From NCBI GenBank assembly GCA_963921425.1, contig OY992833.1:20235454-20299453 (forward strand): DNA of 64,000 nucleotides, in the 5' to 3' direction. This document shows, piece after piece, positions 36,193 to 47,500 of this stretch. Position 1 is the first letter of the stretch, and each line of letters opens with the position of its first letter. The notes beneath the pieces were generated by a model, which was given only the letters and a program-made list of their open reading frames with translations, was not told the origin of the DNA and searched no databases. The stretch is from Dryas octopetala. Taxonomy: Eukaryota > Streptophyta > Magnoliopsida > Rosales > Rosaceae. A program made the position numbers and the translations under genes.

Positions 36193-36788
36193 TGCACTTT
36201 GTTTATAAATGCATTTTTAGGGTAATGCTCATTATGTTCTCCCTAATTAGATGTAACTTTTTTTTTGCTAATGAAATTCATTCATACGGTCGAGTTTCAT
36301 TCGTAAGCTAAGTTTAACCCACCCCATTTTGAAATCTTGGATTCGTCCCTGATAACACTACTAGAAAAATGGGCAGTGGGCACAAGTTAAAAGACACAAA
36401 TATAGTTTTGTGATACCTTTCTTACATTGAACACAAATGGTAGTTGATATGTGCTTTGTAATTTTTGGGCATACTTGATTTATGCCACCTATATGTGTCC
36501 TCTCATAATGGACACAAATTTCGTGCCTAAATTCATATGTAAAAAATCCTCCCATCGCATCTGCATCAGATTGATATGATCACTCGATGATATGAATATA
36601 CTATTTATGCTTGTAGGTGAACACAAAAGTGCTCATTTGTGACCAATTGAATATTTAATGAGATTAATTGATTAAACATTACACTTCCCAATAAGCTTCA
36701 ATGGGATTACAGTTTCAAGACTATATCTTCCTCTCTCATTCTTTTTCTCGTTCTCTTTTTCTGTCTTCTCTTTCTTTCCCAGTCTCCC

Positions 36789-36837
<49 letters not shown>

Positions 36838-37706
36838 TTCTCTCCCTCCCTCCCTCCCTCTCTGTCTCTTTCTCTCCCTTTCTCTCTCTTTCTCTACATG
36901 CCTCCGTCACCGGACCACTATTGGTGCCCGATGATCGAATCGACCTCCAGCAACGGGAGGGACACCGACAGTGGACTGGGGGTATGGTGAGTGGGTTGGG
37001 TGGGGGTAGGTTTGTTTCTGTAATTTCAATTTTTTGTCTTTTTTAATTATTTATTTTGGTTGGATGGGTTTGTTTCTTTTTTATTTATTTTTTTTCTTTC
37101 ACTCATAGTTTTGTTGGTTGTTTTTACAGGTTAGGTGAAGGTGATACATTTACAGGTTGTCGATTGGGAATATTTGATAAAGAAGAAGATGATGTTCTTG
37201 TTGATGTTTGTGGGTTTGGTTGCAAATTTTTATTTTTCTGCATATCTTTGATTTCTTTAATATTAAAGCATGATCCGAAAAAGTTTAGAGCTTGGCTTGG
37301 CTGCAAGTTTTAGTTTTCTAGGTTTGTGAAAGAGAAAGAAGGAGAGTTTCACATACATGGGGCATTATGATGATTTCTTGTGTCGGCATCTAGTGGTATA
37401 CTCAAGAGATATGAAGAATCTGATAGTGTTTATTTTGGTTATTTGATAGTTTTGAATTTAAAGGATAATAAAAATTATAATTGGGTGTTTATATTTTTCG
37501 TATAATTTTTGTATAAACAATACTATAATTGTATGAAAAAGGCTTAAATTTGTTGTACATACCAATATGTTTTTTTTTTCTAAATTAAAATACACTCTTT
37601 GGGCACAATTTTGTATTTGTGCCATGTGAATTTAAATGTCATGTCAAATGGACTGTGAAGACTGTGTCACTGTCAGAACGAAAGCACAAAAGGTACATGC
37701 ATTTGT

Positions 37707-38145
37707 TGTTGGAGTTGATGTTCAACCCCATTCTGTTTTTGGTCACCTAGTTGCATCAGGAGACTTGCAGCCTAAGCATTAACCGAGTATTCCACATGGA
37801 TTGAACCTTGCAGCCTTAATAGGATTAAGTATTTACAAGTTAATAAAAGGCTAAAGGGATTCCTAATCATTAAAGGACAATGAATTAGTATGCTATACTA
37901 CTAAGGATATCCTAAAGAGTTTAGTTATGGGATTTAAACTCTTGAGGACAGTCAAGATATATATATATTAGATCCCTTTGCACGCAGTGAATACACACAA
38001 TAAAGACTACTCCCCATATAGTAGAAGGTGTTAAGGGTGCTGTGAGTGCGAAGAAGATCTAGGCCTATCTCTGCTCTGCAATATGGATGCTGCTATGGTA
38101 AACTCAGGTAAGTGTTTCAATTCATATCAGCCTACAGATTTAACA
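37707..38145 (+). repeat. LTR (5') of copia element B
   Basis: 439 bp, TGTTGGAGTTGATG to CAGATTTAACA, adjoining the primer-binding site. Confidence 0.93.
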
Positions 38146-41100
38146 TGTGGTATCAGAGCATGGCTGTATGTTTAGAAACCTTAAGTAAAATTGACAATCT
38201 GATTGTATGTGAGGAATTATATGTTAAAGACCACTGTATGCATATTTTTGAAATCGAATTTCTCTGTTCAATCTGTATTGCCATGAAAATCATATTTTTC
38301 TGTACTAACAGTTTTATGCAGCAGTTTTATTATGTTTGTTTTGCTTTTGGGATTTTCGACTCTATAACTTGTAGTGTTGCAAGTAATATCTCCTAAAATC
38401 AAAACCTATGAAGAATGATTATTTATCTTATTGTATTATCTGAGATATTGTATATATATATATGTAAACTCAGGCATGATCAATGTTTTGGAGGGTTCTT
38501 GAATTAATTAAGCAAGCAACTCGCAGCCTAATTAACTTGAGAAGTCTCCAGAACAACAGGTTGTTGATCAAATTGCATGACCAACACATGACAGGTGAAG
38601 TACTTATCTGCTCATACGTGATAACTACTTCACTGTGGTCAGTGTGGTGATGGCTAGCATAGAAGATGAATTTACATGGACTATTAAAGGATTTCCTTCT
38701 GTCCATAGATGTGGGAAGTTCTTTATAAGGCAGTACATGTATATTCATAATCTAAGTGCTATAGCATGGTTTACTCTCAGCCTATAGATATGAGTCAACT
38801 ATGTTAATAAAGTTTTCTTGGGAATTAATGTTAACACTTAGTTTTAAAATTCTCAGTTGTGAATTCTTCTTTGAATTTCAATTCCATCCAAACCTTGACT
38901 GGTACCAGCTTCAAGAAGTGAAAAGCTGATTTAGAGATTGTTCTTGGACTGATGGATTTGGACTTGGCACTAAGAGAAGGGGCACCACCAAAGCCAATTG
39001 AGAATGGAGATGAATGGATTGATCCATCAACAAGGGCAAAACATGAAAAATGGACTAAGGCTAATAGAATGTCAATTCTGATCATGAAGAGATCTATGTC
39101 TGATTCTGTAAAAGGAGGCATACTAGAGTCAGATAATGCAAAAACTTATCTTGCATCGATTGAAGCTAAGTTTAAAGAGTCTGACAAGGCTGAAATCTCT
39201 AATCTTATGAACACTTTGTCATTAGCAAAATATGATGGAGAAAAGAGTGTTAGGGAGCACATCATGAGCATTATTTAAGCAGGAACCAAACTGACAGAAT
39301 TAGAAGTGCCTATGAGTGATGCTTATCTGGTTCACTTGGCCTTGAATTCACTGCCAAGTGAGTACACACAGTTGAGGAGTAGTTACAATACTCAGAGGGA
39401 GAAATGGAGTTTAGATGAACTGATAGGCTTTTGTGTAAATGAAGAAAAGGAGATTAAGAAAATAAGGCTGAAAGAGTTGTGAATTTTGTGCAAGATTCTA
39501 AGGCATCAAGTTCTAGGAATGGCTACAGAAACAATGGTAAGGCTGTAGTAGCAAACCTTCCCAATCATCAAAACTCTTCCAATCCTCCACATCGACCTAA
39601 CAACCCTCAGGCTACCAAACCAAATGGATTGCAATGCTATTTTTGCAGAAAATTTGGTCACCTTAAGAGAAATTGTATCAAGTATAAGAAGTGGCTAGAT
39701 AAGAGAAAGACTAAAGGTAACTTGAAACATGCTTTAGAATGCTTTGAATCTAATTTGGTTAATATTGCTAGTGATTTGTGGTGGCTTGACAGTGGTGCTA
39801 CTATTCATGTGTCCAATACCTTGCAGGGATTCATAAGCAAGAGAGTGCCAAGCAAGGATGAGGTTGCTGTGTTCGTAGACAATGGAACTAAGGTGGAAGT
39901 AGAGTACATTGGAGTTGTCAGATTGGAGCTGGAATCTGGATATATTTTGGATTTAGTAGATGTAGTTTATGTACCTTCCATGAGAAGGAATTTAATTTCT
40001 GTTAGTAGGCTAATAAGATCCAGCCTTAGGTTTGTTTTTGACAATTCTGGAATTTCTATCTTTAAGAATGATGATTTATTTGGAAAAGGTTTGTTTTGTG
40101 ATGATATGTTCAGTCTTTGTCTAAAGAAATCGAAAAATATTACCTGCAACACAACTAGCATTAACATAATCTTGCCTAAAGAGACCTCATCTAAGCTTTG
40201 GCATAAAAGGTTAGGACACATTGGACATGAAAGGATGCAGAAATTAGTAAAGTCAGAAGCCTTACCTAAAATGGACAATCAAGATAATGAAACCTATATC
40301 GAATGCATCAAAGGGAAAATGGTAAATAACAGGAAGAAGGGTGCAATAAGAAGTGAAAATTTACTTGAATTGATTCACACAAACCTATGTGGACCATTCC
40401 CTAAGCCAACACATGATGGTTTTAGATACTTCATTACATTCACAGATGATTACTCAAGGTTTGGTTACATTTACCTATTAACTGAAAAATCAAGTGCACT
40501 AGATGCCTTTAAAATTTTCAAGGCTGAAGTTGAAAATCAGTTAGATTTAAAAATAAAAGTGGTAAGATCAGACAGAGGGGGTGAGTATTATGAAAAATAT
40601 ACTGAGGAAGGAAGAAACCCTGGACCCTTTGCCAAATTTCTGCAACTAAATGGCATAGTTGCACAATATACTAACCCAGGCACACCCCAGCAGAATGGGG
40701 TATCTGAAAGGAGAAATCGAACCTTGATAGAGATGGTAAGATGCATGACCTGCACTACTAATTTGCCTACTTTTCTGTGGGGAGAAGCACTTAAAACAGC
40801 TAACTATATTCTCAACAGAGTTCCCTCAAAAGCAGTAGCATCGACTCCATATGAGTTGTGGTTTAAAAGAAAACCAAGCATCAATCATTTTAAAATTTGG
40901 GGATGCAAGGCAGAAGCAAGAGTCTACAATCCTGCTGAAAAGAAATTAGATTCCAAGACTGTGAGCTGTTATTTTGTAGGTTATCCTAATCGAACTAAGG
41001 GCTATAGGTTTTATTGTCCAAATTATACTACTAGGTTTGTTGAAACAGGGAGAGCCAAGTTTTTAGAAAATCATGCAGACACAACTGAGACTAATGATTT

Positions 41101-43577
41101 TGTTTTTGAAGAAATAGAAGAGCCAACAGACCAACCTATGCACACTGTAGATGAAAAAGAGCTAGAAAATTCTACTGGAATAGTGTTTTCTGATCCAAAC
41201 AATGATAAGGAACCTGTAGTCGACCAACCATTAGCATTAGTTGATGTTCCAACGCTTGCAGATAATCAAGCTCCTGATAATAGAACAAAGAAGCAATCTG
41301 AAAATGCATTAATAAGGAAATCAACCAGAATCAAGAAACCTGCATTATCCAATGACTATGTAGTTAACTTGCAGGAATCTGAGCAACATGATGAAGGCAC
41401 TAACACTGATCCTTACACATTCAAAGCAGCAATGACAAGTGAGGAAAATGAACACTGGCTAGGGGCTATGAAATCTGAAATGGATTCAATGAAGCAGAAT
41501 GAAGTATGGGACTTAGTTGATTTACCAAAAGGAGTTAAACCTATAGGATGCAAATGGGTTTTTAAAACAAAAGAGACTTGAAGGGGCAGGTTGAAAGGTA
41601 TAAGGCCAGACTAGTTGCGTGCCAAAGGGTTTACTCAACAAGAAGGTGTGGATTTCAAAGAAACCTTCTCACCAGTCTCCACAAAAGATTCCTTCAGGGT
41701 GATTATGGCTATGGTTGCACATTTTGACTTGTTTCTACATCAAATGGATGTTAAAACTGCATTCTTGAATGGAGACCTATATGAGGAAATCTATATGAAG
41801 CAACCAGAAGGTTTCATTCAAGAAGGGAGAGAAAGTTTAGTTTGCAAACTCAAGAAGTCAATCTATGGTTTGAAACAAGCATCAAGGCAGTGGTACCTTA
41901 AATTTGATGAAGTGATTCAATGTTTTGGTTTCTTTGAGAACCAAGTGGATGAGTGTATCTATGTTAAGGTCAGTGGGAGACATTTTGTGATTTTAGTATT
42001 ATATGTAGATGACATTATGTTAGCTAGCACTAATTTGACTATGCTGAATCACACTAAGTCTTTCCTATCTAAACGTTTTGATATGAAGGACATGGGAGAG
42101 GCATCATATGTGTTAGGTATAGAGATCACTCGAGATAGGGAGAAAGGGATACTGGGTTTATCTCAAAAGGGTTACATAGAGAGGGTATTGAAGAGGTTTA
42201 ATATGAGCAATTGTACTGGTACAGATTTACCTTTTGGAAAGGGTGATAAATTAAGCAAGAAACAAGCCCCAGTTACTGACCAAGATAAGTTAGAAATGCA
42301 GTCAAGACCCTATGCTTCACTTGTGGGAAGTTTAATGTATGCACAAGTCTGCACAAGGCCTGATATAGCTTTTGCAATTTCTGTACTTAGCATATTTCAA
42401 TTGAATCCAGGTATTCCTCATTAGGTGGCAGCTAAGAGAGTCATGAGATATTTGCAAAGAACTGAGGATTACAAGTTGTGTTATAGAAGGAGCAACGTGT
42501 TAGAGTTAATTGGATACACTGACTCTGACTTTGCAGGATGTCCAGACTCTAAAAAGTCAACTAGCAGTCATGTTTTCTTATTTGCAGGTGGAGCAGTCTC
42601 ATGGAAAAGTGTTAAGCAGTCCACAGTGGCATCTTTAACTATGCATGCTGAGTTTGTGGCATGTTATGAGGCTACCATTCAGGCAATATGGTTAAGGAAC
42701 TTCATTTCTAGCATGAGGGTTTTAGAGAACATAGAGAAACCTATACAAGTATGGTGTGATAATAGTGCTGCAGTGGATTTCAACAAGAACAATAAAAGAT
42801 CGTCTGGTACTAAGCATTTAGATTTAAAATTTCTGTTGGTAAGGGAGAAGGTCAAGTCAGGATACATTCGGATTGATCACATTGGTACTAACTTGATAAT
42901 TGCAGATCCACTCAACAAAGGGTTGCCTAATTCAGCATTTCATAGGCATGTGGCAAGTATGGGGTTGTCTTCTGTTTTTGATCTGCAGAGTTAGTGGGAG
43001 CAATGTTTTTCCTGTTATTTTCCTTCTCATTTGTTTTAAATGGTCATTAAAGTTTGTTTTGGATGTTTTGGATAATTTTTAAAGACTTGCAACTTGTTAT
43101 TCAATCTATTTTAAAAATTTATAGAAACATATTGGCATTCAATTTTGGTTAGCATGCCTCTGTCTTATCTAGTTTATGTTACTGAATGACAATTTGCTTA
43201 AAGGCATATAAGTTGCATTATGCATATGGATGTTTCATTAGAAACATAAGGCAGATTTGTAAAAATCTGATAAATAGAGGATCTAACAGAATAATTGTGT
43301 TTGTTATGCATTTTGATATGCATTTGAGTAACACTTTAGGAAACACATTGGTTATTCTGGTTTTACATTGTCTTGTTGGTGTCTCATGTGGATATGAGTG
43401 CTTGCATATGTAGTTACTAAAGCTCAGGATGAAATATTTAATCCGAAAGTTTTTAGAGCTCTATGTAAGAACTCATTTCTGACAGAGGCTTGTTGGGAAT
43501 TAGAATTCAATGGAATTTCATGCGCACTAAAGGGTTGTTCTTAGCTGCATAAGCATCTATTTGACCAAGTGGGAGAA

Positions 43578-44016
43578 TGTTGGAGTTGATGTTCAACCCC
43601 ATTCTGTTTTTGGTCACCTAGTTGCATCAGGAGACTTGCAGCCTAAGCATTAACCGAGTATTCCACATGGATTGAACCTTGCAGCCTTAATAGGATTAAG
43701 TGTTTACAAGTTAATAAAAGGCTAAAGGGATTCCTAATCATTAAAGGACAATGAATTAGTATGCTATACTAATAAGGATATACTAAAGAGTTTAGTTATG
43801 GGATTTAAACTCTTGAGGACAGTCAAGATATATATATATTAGATCCCTTTGCACGCAGTGAATACACACAATAAAGACTACTCCCCATATAGTAGAAGGT
43901 GTTAAGAGTGCTGTGAGTGCGAAGAAGATCTAGGCCTATCTCCGCTCTGCAATATGGATGCTGCTATGGTAAACTCAGGTAAGTGTTTCAATTCATATCA
44001 GCCTACAGATTTAACA
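43578..44016 (+). repeat. LTR (3') of copia element B
   Basis: 439 bp partner of 37707-38145, preceded by the polypurine tract. Confidence 0.93.
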
Positions 44017-44595
44017 TTTGTGTCTATGCAATTGACACATAACACTTAATTGTGTCTTATTCACAGCAGAAACATCAATTGCGAAAACAAATATGAATTT
44101 AGTGGCCATGCCGTTACAAATGTTAAAAGAGCATAATTATGTGTGCTGTTCTTGCTCAAGGGGCACAAATATTGCTCTATGTCCAGAGCTGATTTTTCTA
44201 GTAGTGTTAGAACCATCATCCATTCAAAGTATGGTACCACAAAAATGTCATTTTTAATCAAAGATAGCCATCCCTAAACTAAAAAATATAAAGCAGTACT
44301 AAACAACAAAACAAGACTTAAAATTAAACTCCATTTTTAAGTAGTCCTGGCCGGAAACAGAGACTGTTGATGAGTAGCAGCCCCAGTTGCAGTGGTTGAG
44401 TCTCCTCCACCATCTTGACCTTGGTTCTTCTTCTTTCTGTTGTGCAGAAACACCCGAACAGTAATAGAGATATATACATACCAACAGTAAAACAATGTCA
44501 CGGAGTGCTTTATGTTCGAAACAAAAAGAGATGAGCTAAATATATAGCATTTATTTCTAAATTAATTACCAAAAAAAAAAAGGATAGGTAATCTG

Positions 44596-47500
44596 CTACA
44601 TGAAAATAATAGAACCAAAAAAATAGAAAATGAGGGAAGCCATAGCAGATAGTAGAGTGACTGATGGTGGAATGCGCCCCTTGTCTTTCCTTATCAGCAT
44701 TCCTTCAATGATAGGGTAGTTGATCACTATCACATAAAATGGTATCAAAATTTGTATAAACATCTTCTCCAACTCCCCCACAAAGATGGCTCTAGCAACC
44801 CCCACAACAAAGGAAGCCATGTTCAAGATGACCAGTGCAACCATTGGAGCAAGAAACAGTGAAGACGTTTGGAAATCAAATACCCCCATATTGTAACGTT
44901 TGAGTTGTTCAACATCATCAACTTTATTGGTTGGGAAGAAGCTGGCTTCCCTCATACCAAATTTTTTCATAAAACCATCGAAACAACCATAGAAGTTGGA
45001 TGTAACCGCTTTTATCATCCATATCCTCTGCTCATTTATCCAATGTTGAACTGTTGATCCCGTTATGAGAACTTCGTATAAATGTTTAAAAACGGCTGAT
45101 ATGAATACAAACAAAAATACGATAAAATATGAATTTGAAACCTGAAAACCCAAGAAAAAGAAAAATATATTAGTATATTACATGACTTACTAAATTAAAA
45201 GATTTAGTTTGGAGAGCTATTTTATAATAAGGTGCATAAATAGGATCAAGGACCAAACTAAAGGTTTGCCGGGCTAATGACCAGCCGAGCCCACCAAACG
45301 ATAATAAATTCTAACAACTATGTTCTCAGCACATACACCCAAGGCCATGCCCCATCCTTCAACCCCTTTCTAATTTAGGCCCACTAATCCAGCTTACTCC
45401 AATTTTGTAAGTTAGCTTTGTCATAAAGTAAAATCTTTAAATAAAGTCATATTTTTAGTGGTATTTCTATCTATAATGTTGGAGATATTTCAAACTCAAA
45501 ATACATTTTCCCCTGATAAAAAGTAAGACCATATTTAGAGACATCCCACCTACAATGCATTTCAATTATTTATATTTGATCTAACAGTTGACAAGTAGGT
45601 TCTTAGTTCTGCAAAAAAATTTGGGACAGAAACTAAAATAAACTTTCATTACCTCGGGGTACAAAGGAATGCCATTGAGTAGACACAGCTGAGGTATAGT
45701 ACCAAAGCACGATAATGTCAAGAAATAAAAAAGATGAAAGAGTGATATTTCAGCATAGCACATGCTTTCAAGGAAAGAAGCTTTGAAAGGGCCATATATA
45801 AGAGGACAGAACTTAGAGAGAGCCACATCAATCAACCCAGAGGTCCATCTTGTCCCTTGGATCAAAAAGTCATTCAAATTTGTGGTGCCACTGCCCAAGA
45901 ACTGTGGCCTTGGTGGATTACAATACACTGAAGTCCAACCCTTGCAATGCAAGGTGGCAAAGCTTGTGAAGTAGTCTTCCACCACAGACCCATATAAGAA
46001 ACCAACCTGCTATGAAAAATTAGAGAGACAGAGAAAGACAGAGATCAGTAACTCGGGCTTTTTTTTTTTTGTTTGAATTTCATATTTCCATTTTTCATTA
46101 ATAAGGAAATGAAAATTATTTCTGTGGAATTGTATATATATACTTGCCTCTTCACCCCATTTGGTGCCATTTTCAAAGGTACAAGAGGATAGCAATTGGG
46201 TCTCAGTCAGCAATGCATTTCCTTCCTTCATGATCATAGCAAGATTGTAGTTTCCGCGGAGGGATGTGATGAACTCATTGGATGGACCAAAAGATTGTCT
46301 GAGTTCCATGGGATCCCGATCCCGATCCCCATCTAAACATCCGTTACTTAATATTAGTGAAACTAAGAAGTAGGATATTTGTTAAGACTAGAAAAATAGG
46401 TATCAGATACATAAATTTATAAAATTGATTGTTAGGCTATTATTGTAGTTAGAAAATGTTAACACAATGGTTTTTATGAGAGACTAATAAATTAATAATA
46501 AAGAATTGTGAATGATCGTTTCATAAGAACTCTTAGATTAATTCAATGCCACATATTTTTATTAATTTATAACCCCACTCATACACATTTTATACTCAAT
46601 AACTTGTTTTAAATTATTAACCCTTAAAAAAAAAAAATCTTCACCAAAATTCTTTTGATTCCTCGTTTTATTTTTTACTCCATTTATGGACAGGTTCATC
46701 ACATACCCTTTTAGGGTATAGAATGAAACTTAAAACTTGATACCCTCTTAGGGGTATAATGGTGGGACCCATAAAAGTAGTCCCACATAGATGAGTCCGG
46801 TCATTATTAAAAAACTAATACACTACATAATCAATTAAAATGGTGCAAATAGAAGTATTCTATCATATATGAACAAAACTTGCCTATCCCTGGGATGCCA
46901 CCTGTGTGTTATCCCTAGGGAGAGAGAAAAGGAAAAAGAGAGAAAGAAAAAAAAAAAAAAAAAAAAGTGAGAGGAGAGAGAGATAAAGAGAAAAGAGATG
47001 GTGTGGTATCCCCGGGGCAGGTAAGTTTCAGTCATCATATATATATATATATATATGTTGATGAGCTCCGATTGCAGATCTAATTAACACAATACATACC
47101 TTCATAAATGGAACCTCCACATAACGACAACCTCTTGATATAATAGCAAGTACCGGACACACATGGTCCTTCAAGCCCATCAAAACCTTGCCACAGCACC
47201 TAAATATTGTTCAACACCGACTAGTCAAAATATTGTCTTAGGCGCGCAGCCTTAGCCCTTAGGGGCTTGATTGATATAAGGTAAAGTTGAATTTGTTTTT
47301 GTGTCCATTTATATATATATATGCATACCGAAAATACGGTTCTCAACTGACTGTCATAAATGTCATTCTTGCTGATGTTGTTGAATTTTTGGGGGAATTG
47401 AACAAATGCTAGGGAGGGTGATTTGTTGGGATCAAGGAGGAAACACATTGCTTGCCGAGCTGAACTTGGATCATTGCAATACATGTCACAATCCAACCCT

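Larger units (their letters stand above)
37707..44016 (+). mobile_element. Ty1/copia LTR retrotransposon B, inside the CACTA element
   Basis: A 6,310 bp plus-strand copia element with 439 bp LTRs, primer-binding site TGGTATCAGAGCA (38148-38160), polypurine tract AAGTGGGAGAA before the right LTR, and a perfect 5 bp duplication TTTGT (37702-37706, 44017-44021). Parts: gag (about 38.9-39.7 kb, with CCHC knuckle), protease and integrase (about 39.8-41.2 kb), reverse transcriptase with YVDD and RNase H (about 41.4-43.0 kb). A fossil with about four breaks. The LTRs differ at about five positions, roughly 1 percent, so it is older than elements A and C, perhaps under half a million years at usual plant rates. 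It belongs to a different copia lineage from A and C. Confidence 0.93.
36356..44206. mobile_element. CACTA (En/Spm-type) non-autonomous transposon with nested copia
   Basis: The left end is CACTACTAGAAAAATGGGCA and the right end, reverse-complemented, is CACTACTAGAAAAATCAGCT, a 15 bp inverted repeat of classic CACTA form. Without the copia insert and its 5 bp duplication the element is about 1.54 kb and shows no transposase; GTGCC/GGCAC-like subterminal motifs occur near both ends. A CT-rich microsatellite lies at 36791-36826. An open stretch after a splice-acceptor-like TTTTTACAG near 37128 (GEGDTFTGCRLGIFDKEEDD) may be captured coding sequence. The flanking triplets (TAA and TTA) do not match, unlike a clean insertion, and the element fills the junction of the CslG duplication. 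Confidence 0.85.
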
